The notes under the pieces were generated by a model that worked only from the letters and a program-made list of their open reading frames with translations, ran no database searches and was not told where the DNA came from. From the NCBI RefSeq assembly GCF_030851345.1, contig NZ_JALPNU010000005.1, positions 62,001 to 126,000 of the forward strand: DNA of 64,000 nt, read 5' to 3'. Positions 26,163 through 36,400 of the stretch are shown here, piece after piece (the stretch's first letter is position 1; each line of letters starts with the position of its first letter). The position numbers were made by a program, and so were the translations under genes. This DNA is from Marinifilum sp. D714 (GTDB lineage: Bacteria > Bacteroidota > Bacteroidia > Bacteroidales > Marinifilaceae).

Positions 26163-26711
26163 TTAAGATAACATGATGAGAATAATGATATCGAGGGAAG
26201 ACCTCAACTGCTTTAAGGCTCTGGAAAAATGTGTTTTGATCGTGTTTAGGGAAACATCCAATTCTTCTGCCACTTCCTTGTATTTCATATTATCGAACAC
26301 AATGGCTTCAAAAACTTTACGACTCTGTTCCGACAATTGATCCAATTCCATGAAGAGCTTGGCTTTTTTCTCTTCCAAAACATCAGTATCTAGCTCTTCC
26401 ATTAAAATATCGAATTCGTCGTCTAATTCTTCAATTCGATACCTATTGTTCTTACGAATGTAATTCAATGCATTATTCTTTACTGCTGTAAAGAGATAAG
26501 ATTTAAGAGAGGAATTTAAAGAATGAATTCGCTTGTTTTCCCAAAAATTTATGAAGACCTCCTGAACTAAATCTTCTGCCACATCGAAAGCATCTAGATA
26601 TCTCATTGCCAAAATGCATAGTGGAGAATAATAGATATCAAACATATGGCGCAATCCAGATTCGTCGCCATTCTTCATTTTTTCAATAATGATTTGTTCC
26701 TGATGTTTCAT
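26163..26711 (-). CDS. ECF sigma-70 factor, locus 3
   Basis: 182 residues starting at 26711 (MKHQEQIIIEKMKNGDESG). A longer in-frame reading up to 26822 adds an unlikely tail and would read through the promoter. Region 2: MFDIYYSPLCILAMRYL, DVAEDLVQEVFINFWENK; region 4: LSEQSRKVFEAIVFDNMKYKEVAEEL with HTH SLNTIKTHFSRALKQL. First gene of the locus-3 operon. Confidence 0.94.
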   Translation of the reverse strand: MKHQEQIIIEKMKNGDESGLRHMFDIYYSPLCILAMRYLDAFDVAEDLVQEVFINFWENKRIHSLNSSLKSYLFTAVKNNALNYIRKNNRYRIEELDDEFDILMEELDTDVLEEKKAKLFMELDQLSEQSRKVFEAIVFDNMKYKEVAEELDVSLNTIKTHFSRALKQLRSSLDIIILIMLS

Positions 26712-26721
26712 AATGGGCTCC

Positions 26722-26729
26722 CAAAAATA
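26722..26729 (-). promoter_or_regulatory. -7 box TATTTTTG upstream of the locus-3 sigma gene
   Basis: An exact TAnnTTTG match on the coding strand, 10 nt before the ATG at 26711. If used, the leader would be only about 5 nt. A TTG lies 23 nt further upstream, a loose spacing. Confidence 0.4.
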
Positions 26730-26996
26730 GAAAATATATTTTATTGAAATAGCAATGCATCCATTAAAAAAGTCCCTACTCTTTTTAAGATTAGTTCTAG
26801 CTACCCAAAACGAATCCGACAATTTGGCGAGTCATGTACAATAATGTATATAAAAGAATAAATATTTTAAGAGTACCTAGTACTTAAATTTGTTAAAATT
26901 CCAACTATAGTACTTATCCTATTTATGATAATTATTTTCATTTAATCTAAATACAGTTTACAATCATTATACCCTCTTATTAAATAATTTAAATAC

Positions 26997-27032
26997 AATA
27001 AAAATGCAAGCCAGACGGCTTGCATTTTTATT
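26997..27032 (-). terminator. Strong symmetric terminator at the end of locus 4
   Basis: A perfect 16-bp stem (AATAAAAATGCAAGCC with GGCTTGCATTTTTATT) and a 4-nt loop. A/T tracts on both sides make it functional in either direction; here it closes the minus-strand locus-4 genes, 183 nt after the last stop. Confidence 0.85.
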
Positions 27033-27214
27033 AATTATATTCTTGATTTATTCCACATAATTCATTCAAACTTTTATTTCTCATAAAATCCTTATTGCAG
27101 ATCTCTTGAATCTATTTTTTTATGGGTTTATGGTTATATATAATAATCACCAATCCATTGCTTTATACAAATTTTCTTCTATATTTTCGAAACATTTGTG
27201 TCTCTGATTGATTA

Positions 27215-28561
27215 TTAGTCATTCAAACATCTATCTATGATTTCACTCAGTCTATTATCTGAGGGACGTGGTGCAAAAACATCTACAATTAATCCATCTT
27301 TATCAATTACCATAAAGCGAGGTATCCCATGAATTCTATATGCACTAAATTCTGTACGATTGGTAATGTACTGCTTCGTTTTTTTAGGGTGTTTTTCCAA
27401 ATATTTTTCCCATCCAACTTTATTGGAATCTATACTTATGGCGATAAATTCTATATTCTGATTTTTGTATTTATCCGCCAACTTCTCGAAGTAAGGAGAT
27501 TCTTGTACACAAGGTCCACACCATGTTGCCCAAATATCTATAACAAGGTTTTTTCCTTTAAAATCTGATAATTTAAATTCTTTTCCATCTTTGTTTCTAA
27601 ACCCAAGTTGAGGTGCTGGTTGCCCTGCGAGCAATGGTTTATATTTTTCAAAAGCTTTATGCACTATTTCTTTATATGCCTCACTTTTTAACTCACCAAG
27701 TAATTTGCTTTTTCTTTCTTTCACCTCCTCTACAGGACCTTTACTTGCCAGATAATAAATCAGTCCATTTGTTTTAATGTATTCGAGTACTTCTTCATCA
27801 ACATTCTCTGTTCCTATGAATTCAATAGCCGAGGAACAAATGTCCCTGTAAACATCCAGATTTAAATAGCAGGCATCACCACCACCTGTTAAATATTCGT
27901 GGATATCCTTTTGAAAGTAAATTTTAGCCTCCTTATCCAGTTTAACTGCCTCTTCTTCCGTCAGTTTTTTTATCCATGAGGCATAACCAGCATAAGAAAA
28001 CAAAGTATTTACAGCTCCAAACTTAATTCTCCCTTTTTCAAGCTTCTTAAAATTTTTACTAAGATTAGGTGTTTCTTCCAATTCATTGAGGCGCTTCTCT
28101 ATTTTATCTTTTAAGCGTTTTTGTACTGTTTGCAAATCTGGATCATCTTTAATCATTTCACCTGCATTAAGAAACGAGCCCCCTTTCGGAAATGGTTTAG
28201 CACAAAGATAAAAGCATGCATCAGCGCCTTTACCAGCAAATTTTGCAGCCTTTGGATCATTATAATCACACTCCAAATGTATATCATCACCAGGTGATAA
28301 ATAAAGAGTATTTCTACCTAATCGAAAATAACTTGGTTTATCTAATTCAAAAGTGATTTCAAAAAGATTATTGGCTTCCGGCCTTATGGTAATGCCATCC
28401 TTCAAGAGAACCCCTTCAGGTGTACCTTTAGACATAAATATTTCTGTACCAAAATTTCTAAGTTCTCCTCGTAATCGAACCGTTTTTTGCTCTAAATTAC
28501 AAGACCATATCGTTATGGTTAAGAACAATGCGATTATTATTTTTGACATTCTAAAATACAT
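27215..28561 (-). CDS. TlpA-family thioredoxin lipoprotein, locus 4 distal copy
   Basis: 448 residues, or 444 if the Met at 28549 is used, which gives the compact lipoprotein signal MSKIIIALFLTITIWSC. N-terminal beta domain (about 25-110, similar to the DUF4369-like domains before TlpA modules), helical middle (about 120-300) and a C-terminal TlpA/ResA domain (about 310-448) with WATWCGPCVQES and IPRFMVID (cis-Pro). The protein should be a membrane-tethered thiol-disulfide reductase. It follows the trypsin-like protease gene by 15 bp, which suggests that the two act together. Confidence 0.9.
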   Translation of the reverse strand: MYFRMSKIIIALFLTITIWSCNLEQKTVRLRGELRNFGTEIFMSKGTPEGVLLKDGITIRPEANNLFEITFELDKPSYFRLGRNTLYLSPGDDIHLECDYNDPKAAKFAGKGADACFYLCAKPFPKGGSFLNAGEMIKDDPDLQTVQKRLKDKIEKRLNELEETPNLSKNFKKLEKGRIKFGAVNTLFSYAGYASWIKKLTEEEAVKLDKEAKIYFQKDIHEYLTGGGDACYLNLDVYRDICSSAIEFIGTENVDEEVLEYIKTNGLIYYLASKGPVEEVKERKSKLLGELKSEAYKEIVHKAFEKYKPLLAGQPAPQLGFRNKDGKEFKLSDFKGKNLVIDIWATWCGPCVQESPYFEKLADKYKNQNIEFIAISIDSNKVGWEKYLEKHPKKTKQYITNRTEFSAYRIHGIPRFMVIDKDGLIVDVFAPRPSDNRLSEIIDRCLND

Positions 28562-28576
28562 ACAACTTGTTAAAAT

Positions 28577-29464
28577 TTACAGATTAGTTCTTTCTTCTAC
28601 TTGATCAATTAGATTAAATACAGCCTGAATTGGAATAATATCTTTCATCACCATTTGAATGTGTTTATCGCTTGAATATATTGATATGGTGGATTCTACC
28701 ACACCAATTACATTCCCATTTTGATCAAATACCGGTCCTCCACTTGAACCTTGTGCATAATCTGCTGAAATACTGTAACGTGGAGAGTTGATACCTGCAG
28801 CAAGATGTTTTCTTGTTAGAATACCCTCGGAGTAGGCATAAAATTTTCGTTTTGGGTGAGATATAACCTTTACTTTGTCGCCTACAGAAACCTTTCGATT
28901 CAATGGTAAAGGAATTAATTTATCACCTTGTGTATCAATTTTAAAAATGAGCACGTCATCTTTTTTATTGGCTGCTAAAATTTCCTGGATTTTATATACT
29001 TTTCCTTCGAAATTACTTACACCCAAGCCCATTACCATTGCTTTTTGCTCAGATAAAACATCGAAAACATGATAATTTGAAACACATAAACCATCTTCGG
29101 AGATAACAAAAGCTGAAGCCGATGAGATATGTCCAGCCGGACAGTTTTTGCATTTGTACAATTCTCCAATGGCAAGCACACTATGCTTTAAATCATTATA
29201 ACTAAATGAACTAGTAGATTTTTCAGTTTCAAGCTGAATCTTGCATTTCGCTCTTTTTAATTGACTTACAATGGTTTCTACAGACACAGTACTACTATCA
29301 GAAGCAAATTCTGCAATCTTTAGCTTTAAACTGTTAATGTAAAAATTGTCATTAATGAATTCTTTTTCAATTGCATTTCTTTTGGTAGTGTGCTCATGCA
29401 AATTGTCAGCTATGCAGATGCCATTACATACTATTAATAGTATTATTACGGTTATATGTTTCAT
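28577..29464 (-). CDS. Exported trypsin-like (DegP-type fold) serine protease, locus 4
   Basis: 295 residues with a signal peptide (MKHITVIILLIVCNGICIA). The trypsin-like domain (about 95-285) has a full triad: His in VSNYHVFDV, Asp in KKDDVLIFKID, Ser in AQGSSGGPVF. No PDZ domain follows, unlike DegP. The region 20-90 is helical. A CxxC pair (YKCKNCPAGH) lies just before the catalytic His region, plus further Cys at CKIQLE and GLCVSN; with TlpA-type reductases encoded on both sides this may be a redox-sensitive protease (inference). Own terminator upstream suggests a separate transcript start. Confidence 0.88.
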   Translation of the reverse strand: MKHITVIILLIVCNGICIADNLHEHTTKRNAIEKEFINDNFYINSLKLKIAEFASDSSTVSVETIVSQLKRAKCKIQLETEKSTSSFSYNDLKHSVLAIGELYKCKNCPAGHISSASAFVISEDGLCVSNYHVFDVLSEQKAMVMGLGVSNFEGKVYKIQEILAANKKDDVLIFKIDTQGDKLIPLPLNRKVSVGDKVKVISHPKRKFYAYSEGILTRKHLAAGINSPRYSISADYAQGSSGGPVFDQNGNVIGVVESTISIYSSDKHIQMVMKDIIPIQAVFNLIDQVEERTNL

Positions 29465-29474
29465 ATGATATTAT

Positions 29475-29503
29475 AAAAAAGCAGTAGCCTAATGACTACT
29501 GCT
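29475..29503 (-). terminator. Terminator upstream of the serine protease gene
   Basis: On the minus strand AGCAGTAG pairs with CTACTGCT (8 bp, 8-nt loop), then six Ts. It closes the TlpA plus small-peptide transcription unit. Confidence 0.75.
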
Positions 29504-29584
29504 ATAAAAATTAGTCACTTTAAAATTTGTGTTCTTGACTTGCACCAACCCTTATTTTCTCACCAATACACAAGTTCGAATGTA

Positions 29585-29716
29585 TTAGTGGTCGTCAACT
29601 TTATTATTTTGGTCTTTAATGGAATTTAATCCTTCTATAATTTTGTCCAACTTCCTGCCAATTGCATGTGTATTATGAATAAGGGCAAGCAATATTACGA
29701 TAACGATTATTATCAT
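29585..29716 (-). CDS. Small membrane peptide, 43 residues
   Basis: An ORF starting MIIIVIVILLALIHNTHAIG, one hydrophobic segment of about 13 residues followed by an amphipathic helix (RKLDKIIEGLNSIKDQNNK) with heptad-like spacing. It sits between the TlpA gene and a terminator. No clear ribosome site. It resembles short membrane-anchored coiled-coil peptides found near Bacteroidota thioredoxin genes, but I cannot name a family. Confidence 0.45.
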   Translation of the reverse strand: MIIIVIVILLALIHNTHAIGRKLDKIIEGLNSIKDQNNKVDDH

Positions 29717-29783
29717 ATTTGTATACTATTTATGAAGCCTATTTATAGAAGTAGTAAATAAAATTAATATCTCTTTTAATTTG

Positions 29784-30878
29784 CTACTCCAAGCACTCTA
29801 CAATTTTATCTTCCAATTCTTTCCCATGCATGTTTTTGGCTACAATAATTCCATCTTTATTAATCAAAATTGTCGTTGGTACGCCATTCACTGCATAATC
29901 GGTTTTTGCTTGTGTATCCCAACCTTTTAAATCAGAAACATGAATCCACGATAGCTCGTGTTTGTTTATGGCTTTCAACCAATTTTCTTTTTTGCTATCA
30001 ATGGAAACGGCATAAATTTCAAAACCTTGGTCCTTATATTTTGCATATACTTCTTTCATTTCAGGCAGGGATGCAATACATGGACTGCACCATGATGCCC
30101 AAAAATCGATTAGTACACATTTGTTTTTTGCCACTACTTCTTTCAGTGATACCACCTTTCCCTCTGGAGAATTTTGTGCAATATTAATATATGGCTGTCC
30201 TTCGGCAGATTTTCTATGAGCCTCGATTTCAACAATCAATTGCTTGGTAATTTTGTTGCTTTTTGCTTCCACCGACATTGTTTGTACAATGGAATCCAGT
30301 TGCTCATGAGAAAAATAATTCTTTAAATAATTGGCTAATATTGCTGACGCATATGGCTTTTCTTTATTGCTCTCGAATGTTTGTTTGGCTAATTCGATTT
30401 GTCCTTTCCCATAATTTTGAAGAATTGTCAACAAGGAATCACGACGCCCCTGCTCTTTTTCGGCATAATACTTCTTCCTTTCTTCCGACTGCTTTTTTAC
30501 CAATTCGTTCATCTTATTTGTAAACCCCTGGTATTCTATATTCAATGGCGACTTTGTGATCTTGCTAAAGTATGGATGCTCATCAGAAATATTTATTGCT
30601 ATTTTCTCATTTGATAGAAAAAATCCAAAAGCACCCTTTTTCTTCTCAAAAGTTAAAAAGTACTGTTCACAATTTTCAGCACTACCTGTAAAAACAAATT
30701 CTCCCATTTCTATATTAACAGAATCAATGGGAATTAGTTGGTAGCCTTTGGTTTCGTTCAAGTAAACTTTACCCAAATAATTTGTTTTTCCACTTATCTT
30801 AAACCCATCTGTTTTAACTTGGGAGCAAGAAAGTAATAAAATGCAGCATACTGCTGTAAAGATTTTAATAAGACTCAT
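29784..30878 (-). CDS. TlpA-family thioredoxin lipoprotein with DUF4369-like domain, locus 4 proximal copy
   Basis: 364 residues from the Met at 30878 (MSLIKIFTAVCCILLLSC, lipid Cys 18); ten more in-frame residues upstream do not improve the signal. N-terminal DUF4369-like beta domain (about 22-115: FKISGKTNYLGKVYLNE, GEFVFTGSAENCEQYFLTF), helical linker, TlpA domain (about 225-364) with DFWASWCSPCIASLPEMK and VPTTILINKDG. CSPC replaces the more usual CGPC. Likely periplasmic disulfide reductase of locus 4. Confidence 0.9.
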   Translation of the reverse strand: MSLIKIFTAVCCILLLSCSQVKTDGFKISGKTNYLGKVYLNETKGYQLIPIDSVNIEMGEFVFTGSAENCEQYFLTFEKKKGAFGFFLSNEKIAINISDEHPYFSKITKSPLNIEYQGFTNKMNELVKKQSEERKKYYAEKEQGRRDSLLTILQNYGKGQIELAKQTFESNKEKPYASAILANYLKNYFSHEQLDSIVQTMSVEAKSNKITKQLIVEIEAHRKSAEGQPYINIAQNSPEGKVVSLKEVVAKNKCVLIDFWASWCSPCIASLPEMKEVYAKYKDQGFEIYAVSIDSKKENWLKAINKHELSWIHVSDLKGWDTQAKTDYAVNGVPTTILINKDGIIVAKNMHGKELEDKIVECLE

Positions 30879-30913
30879 AGTTTTATATGTTTCTGATATT
30901 TTTAGCAAAAAAG

Positions 30914-30960
30914 AAAAAAGTCTGCCTCCTAGAACATTAACGCGTTTAAAAGGCAGACTT
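30914..30960 (-). terminator. Terminator after the metallohydrolase-like lipoprotein gene
   Basis: AAGTCTGCCT pairs with AGGCAGACTT (10 bp) across a 22-nt loop on the minus strand, then Ts. It separates the susCD operon from the TlpA gene. Confidence 0.75.
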
Positions 30961-30982
30961 AATGGTTTTTATTTAAAATTTA

Positions 30983-31909
30983 CTAATTATTACGATACAA
31001 TTTATTCAACTCTTCATACTTGTTACCAGTAGCCTGAATATCCCAGCCCAAATCATTAAAGTACTTTATAACCGCTTTATACTTTTTAGCTTTTGCTTCA
31101 GACTTATCCAAATGCCGACTCTTAATGGTTTCATATGAATTGAGAGCAATTAATTTCATCCATCCACCTATATCACTCTTAAAAGACAAACTTCCTGACC
31201 AATAAGTAAAGCCCCCCTCATTTTCAATTTTTGCACGTAAAGGTGCTCTTTCTCTCCAAGGCAATGCCAGTAATTCTTCTCTATATATTTTAGAATAAGA
31301 CCAGCCAGCATCCTCAACCTCCTTAGAATATTCAAGAAGCTGACCACTAATATCTACAAGTTTACTCCAAACATCGGAAGCAAGTCCCTTATCTTTATAA
31401 TAATGGTTATCATAGTCGTTCAAATCGATCTCCTCTCTTTCTATCCACCACACACTAGGATGCGAATTGGGCCACATGGTTAAAAATCGACTTCTTCCAA
31501 TGTTTGTATTAAGTTCAGGTCCATATCCTCCTGAAGCCTCTTTCACGATAAATATTTCTGAGGGTAAGTATAATTTACAAAAAGATGGGGGGAAATTCTC
31601 CAGTAAAGTCGAATAATACTTGTAAGCACTCTCTAGGTATTCATCATCTACCTTTAAAATAGTTCTAATTGAAATATTCTTATAAAGTGGAGAGTTAGTA
31701 ACGTCTGTTTCCTTTTCAAAACTAGTCCGCACCCACACATTGAACTTATTGTATAATGAGTCTTCCATATAATGTGCATCAGCAGAAGGTTTAAAAAGTT
31801 GTTCTATAGCTATATCTTCAGTTGGAACGATTTCGTCTTCTTTTTCACAAGAAATGAAACATAAGCTAAAAAGTGCTAATATCAATAAATAACTAAAATT
31901 TTGTTTCAT
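30983..31909 (-). CDS. Lipoprotein related to SusCD-associated zinc metallohydrolases but lacking HExxH, locus 4
   Basis: 308 residues, lipobox CFISC (Cys 21). Layout and gene position (directly after susD) recall the substrate import-associated zinc metallohydrolase lipoproteins: YNKFNVWVRTSFEKE, LPSEIFIVKEASG, and a C-terminal block DIGGWMKLIALNSYETI...KAVIKYFNDLGWDI matching the family's DFAEM...KNYMKxxWNID block. No HExxH exists anywhere; the expected helix reads KLVDISGQLLEYS (about 183-195), and the later acidic ligand block DFAEM reads IGGWM. If the relationship is right, this is a second inactive metallopeptidase-like lipoprotein in the window. The assignment is from pattern memory. 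Confidence 0.6.
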   Translation of the reverse strand: MKQNFSYLLILALFSLCFISCEKEDEIVPTEDIAIEQLFKPSADAHYMEDSLYNKFNVWVRTSFEKETDVTNSPLYKNISIRTILKVDDEYLESAYKYYSTLLENFPPSFCKLYLPSEIFIVKEASGGYGPELNTNIGRSRFLTMWPNSHPSVWWIEREEIDLNDYDNHYYKDKGLASDVWSKLVDISGQLLEYSKEVEDAGWSYSKIYREELLALPWRERAPLRAKIENEGGFTYWSGSLSFKSDIGGWMKLIALNSYETIKSRHLDKSEAKAKKYKAVIKYFNDLGWDIQATGNKYEELNKLYRNN

Positions 31910-31947
31910 AATATTTTTTTTTCTAAAACAAGTAATTTTTAAATTTA

Positions 31948-33456
31948 TTATCTCGGATTCAATTCCATATTTGGACTAAACTTTTGCTCTGAACGTGGAA
32001 TTTGCAAAACGTAACGTGGATCGTCGACTTTTAATATATATTCATTCTGTTCTTTGTCGGTATGAATTATTTCAGTTCTTCTATCAACTAATCTTCTAAT
32101 ATCCATCCATCTTAAACCTCCATCAAAAGCTGTTTCTTTTCTTCTTTCCAGCAGTACTCTACCTAATACATCTTCCTCTGCATCAATAAAAGCCTCATAA
32201 ATTGGGTAATCAGCACTTAGAATTCGTTTTTTCATTAACAATTTCACATCATCAAGAGCTTCAGTGTTTAAATTTTTTCGTGCATAAGCTTCAGCTCTAT
32301 TCAAAATTACCTCACCTAATTTTAAACCAATATAAGCTGTAACATTATCGCCCTGGCTTGGATACATTTTATACGATTTTGTTCCATATTCTTTCCACTT
32401 AGGATCTGATTTATCCACATTTCGAAGAAAAATATATTTCCTATAATCCAGAATCGTATCACTTACGGGATTAGATACATCTTTCAACATATAGTATGAA
32501 TCGATTAATTCATCAGAAGGTTTTTCAATACCTTGTGAATAATAAAATATATTTCTTCTTGCACCGGTAGCACCTCCATTAGAACACCAATAAAATAGAA
32601 TTTCTTTATTGTAATCAGTGTTAATGAATCCATACTCATAATTAATCATAGATTCTATCGATTCTTCTTGCTGTTGGGCAAGCTCAGGCATTTCATTCAT
32701 ATCCCAAAGCTTATACTTATTTATTACGACATCTGCGGAACTAATGGCTTTATCGTAATCTCCCATAAACAAATGCACTCTAGATTTCAAAGCTTCCACT
32801 GAATAGTAATTGAAACGGAATTTTGAATCAAATGATTTCCCTTTCAACAATTTAGAGGCTAATTCCAAATCGGAAACAATGAGCTTCCATATTACACCAA
32901 TGCTTTCACGTGTATTATTCTGTATCCTGTCGGTAAGACCATTAGCTGTTGTAATTAATGGCACACAAACCATGTTTTCTTTCTCCTTAGAATAGGGTTC
33001 AGCATAAAAATTTGCCAAATAAAAGTAGGCTAGTGCACGAACTGCATGAGCTTCTCCTTTTACAATATCAAATAATTCCTTTTCCTCAGGTAAAATTTCC
33101 AATAAATCAAGCTCATCTATTACCGAATTTGCATTATATATAGATCGGTATAGTTCTCCCCAAATTGGGTCTTGTATTACACCTTCAGCCTGATGAGATT
33201 CAGCCCATGTAAACCATAAAGAATTGACATCACTTAATTCCAAGGTTGATGCAAAATTCAACTCAACATTATCAGTAGACAGTTCAGTTGTCATAAAGAA
33301 TTCACGGTCAGGGTATCCACTCAGAAGTACCTGCTCAAAATCGCTGACAGTTGTGGGTACCATACTGTTTACTGGGTCTATTTCCAACAAATGTTCGCAT
33401 GAAGTAAGTGATAAATACAGTACACATACCAATAATATATTTCTTATATATTTCAT
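31948..33456 (-). CDS. SusD/RagB substrate-binding lipoprotein, locus 4
   Basis: 502 residues, lipobox LSLTSC (Cys 20). Complete SusD: DIVKGEAHAVRALAYFYLANFYAEPY in the N-terminal helical part, GLKLGEVILNRAEAYARKN and LLERRKETAFDGGLRWMDIRRL in the C-terminal part, ending QIPRSEQKFSPNMELNPR. The start lies 23 bp after the susC stop. Confidence 0.95.
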   Translation of the reverse strand: MKYIRNILLVCVLYLSLTSCEHLLEIDPVNSMVPTTVSDFEQVLLSGYPDREFFMTTELSTDNVELNFASTLELSDVNSLWFTWAESHQAEGVIQDPIWGELYRSIYNANSVIDELDLLEILPEEKELFDIVKGEAHAVRALAYFYLANFYAEPYSKEKENMVCVPLITTANGLTDRIQNNTRESIGVIWKLIVSDLELASKLLKGKSFDSKFRFNYYSVEALKSRVHLFMGDYDKAISSADVVINKYKLWDMNEMPELAQQQEESIESMINYEYGFINTDYNKEILFYWCSNGGATGARRNIFYYSQGIEKPSDELIDSYYMLKDVSNPVSDTILDYRKYIFLRNVDKSDPKWKEYGTKSYKMYPSQGDNVTAYIGLKLGEVILNRAEAYARKNLNTEALDDVKLLMKKRILSADYPIYEAFIDAEEDVLGRVLLERRKETAFDGGLRWMDIRRLVDRRTEIIHTDKEQNEYILKVDDPRYVLQIPRSEQKFSPNMELNPR

Positions 33457-33479
33457 ATCAAATGATTTATGTATTCAAA

Positions 33480-36400
33480 TTAAAAACTAACATTAACCGA
33501 GAAAGAATAAGTTCTTGGAACAGGTAAGTAGGTATTTCCAAAAGTGATTTTCCCTCTTTCAGGTCTGCCATAATTCGACAGCCCCATGTTAGCTTCTGGG
33601 TCCTGCCCTTTCAATTTTGAATTCTTCCATACATGAAGATTATTCCCAATCAAACTAAACTGTATATTTTGAATGCCCATTTCTCTTAACCTATCGGTAA
33701 ATAAATTATATGAAAGAGATAAACTTTGTAAACGAACAAAATCACCTTTTACAGTTCTTAAATCAGAATTATTATACATGTATGTGTTAGAGGGGTGGCC
33801 ATTCAAATGCTCGTTAGTTCTTAAATGTTGAAATTTTGGGATGTTAGTAAAATTCTCATCACCAGGTTTTCTCCAACGATTCACCCATTCTCTAGGTAAG
33901 TTTCTTTCAGGATTAGGGAACGTAAACCCATTGAGGCTACTTCCTTGAAGCTCTCTCATTCTTACAACATTACCGAAGCTACCAATTAACAAACAAGATA
34001 GGCTAAGGTTCTTATAAGAAACTGTTGTATTAAATCCACCTTGAATTGTGGGAGCCATTGGTCCTTCATATTTTAATGCATCAGTATCAACAATACTTTT
34101 TAAAGCAGTTAATTCATTTCCTTCATCATCAAATTTTCCGGTGTAAAAGGTAGGGTTACCTTCTTCATTTAAACCAGCAAAACGAAACGAATAAAGACCA
34201 GAGATAGGTTTCCCAATAACTGCCGAATTACCATATGAACCTCTTGATGCATTTGTGATATTTGCATAATCTGGGTTTGAATAAACATCTAGAACTTTAT
34301 TCTTATTCCAGCCTGCATTAACATTTATCGACCAGTCAAAATCTTTTTTATCTATTAATTTCACATACAAACTTCCTTCCAAACCTCTATTTTCCATTGA
34401 AGCCCAATTCACTGTCATGTTTGAAAAGCCAATAATTTGAGAAACTTGCTTATTTCCTAATAGATCTTCACCTCTCTTATAATAATACTCGAAAGTCCCC
34501 CTTATTCTTCTATCGAACAAACCAAATTCCAGAGCCAAATTACTGGAATAATTCTGCTCCCACTTTAAGTTCTGATTCTTAGGTGCATTAATTCGCAATT
34601 GAGTTTGTTCTTTTAGTCTATTATATGGAGATATACTTGTAATTATTTTAGAGTATGCACTTGATGAAACATTACCCTGAACTCCGTACGACCCTCTTAA
34701 TGTTAGATAGGATAACCAATCTACATCTTCAAGAAAATATTCCTTTTTCATTTGATAGTTAAAACCAGCTGACCATAAGGGTTTAAATATATCATTGCTT
34801 TTAACTCCAAACTTATTAGACCCGTCTCTCCTTGCATTAAAGTTTAAGGTGTACTTTTCTTTATAAGTATAGCCAAAAACTCCATAATAAGAAATGCTGG
34901 CTGATTTGCTAGAAGATTTATACCAATAAGGCCTTCCCATATCCTTAATAAAATCCCACTGTGGTGTCATTTGTTGCCCACGTTCATGAGTATAACCATG
35001 TATGCTATTTGTATTACCTAGATAATCATTGGTATTTATTTCAGTACCCAACATAACATTTATCTCGTGATCATCATCAATTACAGGATTGTAAGAAATT
35101 TGATTTCTTACGGTTTTAGAATGTCTGTTTGTATTCTTTCCCTGAAAAAAGCCTCCATCAATCCACAAGGGTTCAAATTCAGGATTAAGGAAATTTTTCT
35201 TTGAAGTTCTAACATAAATACTGTTTTCTTTAGCAACATCTTCTTCTGTTGTGCTTTCCTTAGAAAAACTAAATGTAGATGTCCAACGGAAATCTTTAAA
35301 CATCTCCCATTCTGTACTTACCTGACCTTTAAGCATAAACGAGTTTGAGTTTCTCCAAGAAGCAGCTCTATTCTCTAAGTAGTTAAACTTAAGATCATTA
35401 ATATACATGTAATTATAATCCCCATTTTCATCATAAAGTCTCTGCGTTCTAGTCGTATTAACAGCGGCTTCATATGGATTCTCTCTAGAGTTTGCTGAAA
35501 AGAAACTGGTATTATCTCTTGAAGTAATATCCAACTGGGCATTTAATCTAATATTCTTTCTTACTCTCGTTCTTACCTTAATTTTTCCGGTATACGATTT
35601 TAAGCCAACTCCTTTTGCAGTAGCTTGCTGATCTCTATAACTACCTGAAACATAAAAAGTTGTTCTTTTGTTACCTCCCGAAATACTTAGACTATGGCTC
35701 TGAGTGATCGAGTTTCTAAATAAATGTTTAAACCAATCCGTGTTAGCAGTTTCCAACGTTTTCATCTTTAAAGCGAACTCCTCATTGGTAATCGTTTTAT
35801 CCTGAAGATCAATTACATACTTTTCAAAATCGGATGCATCCCCATATTCACCTTTATCATTTGAGTTAATGTAGGAATATCCAGCATCTGTCATTTCTTG
35901 ATTAACTTCCATACGTTGTTGAGAGTTCATCATATAGGCATCTTCAATTCTTGGCCGCATCGATAATGTTGTACTCCCAGAATATTTAATTTGTGTTTTT
36001 CCAGCTTTACCACTTTTCGATGTAATAACAATAACACCATTAGCAGCACGAGTACCATACAAAGCTGTTGCAGATGCATCTTTCAAAACATTAATAGAAG
36101 CAATATCAGAAACATTGATACCACCAATACCCGATGCAATCAAATTCCTATTCCCAAGAATGTCACTAACATCAACATTAATCGGGTCATCTAAAATTAT
36201 CCCATCCACAACCCATAGAGGCTGAGTGTTACCCGAAATTGTAGATGTACCACGTATTTTAACTTGGGGGACTGCACCAGGAGCTCCAGAAGAATTCATA
36301 ATAGTCATACCAGCCACTTGACCTTGTAAAAGTTGATCAACAGATGGTTCAACGCGTTTTCTTATTTCACTCATATCAACACTAGCAATCGAAGCGGTTT

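Larger units (their letters stand above)
26712..27214. other. Intergenic region between loci 3 and 4
   Basis: A 503-bp AT-rich gap without a credible gene. It holds the putative promoter of the locus-3 sigma gene at its left end and the strong symmetric terminator of locus 4. Confidence 0.6.
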
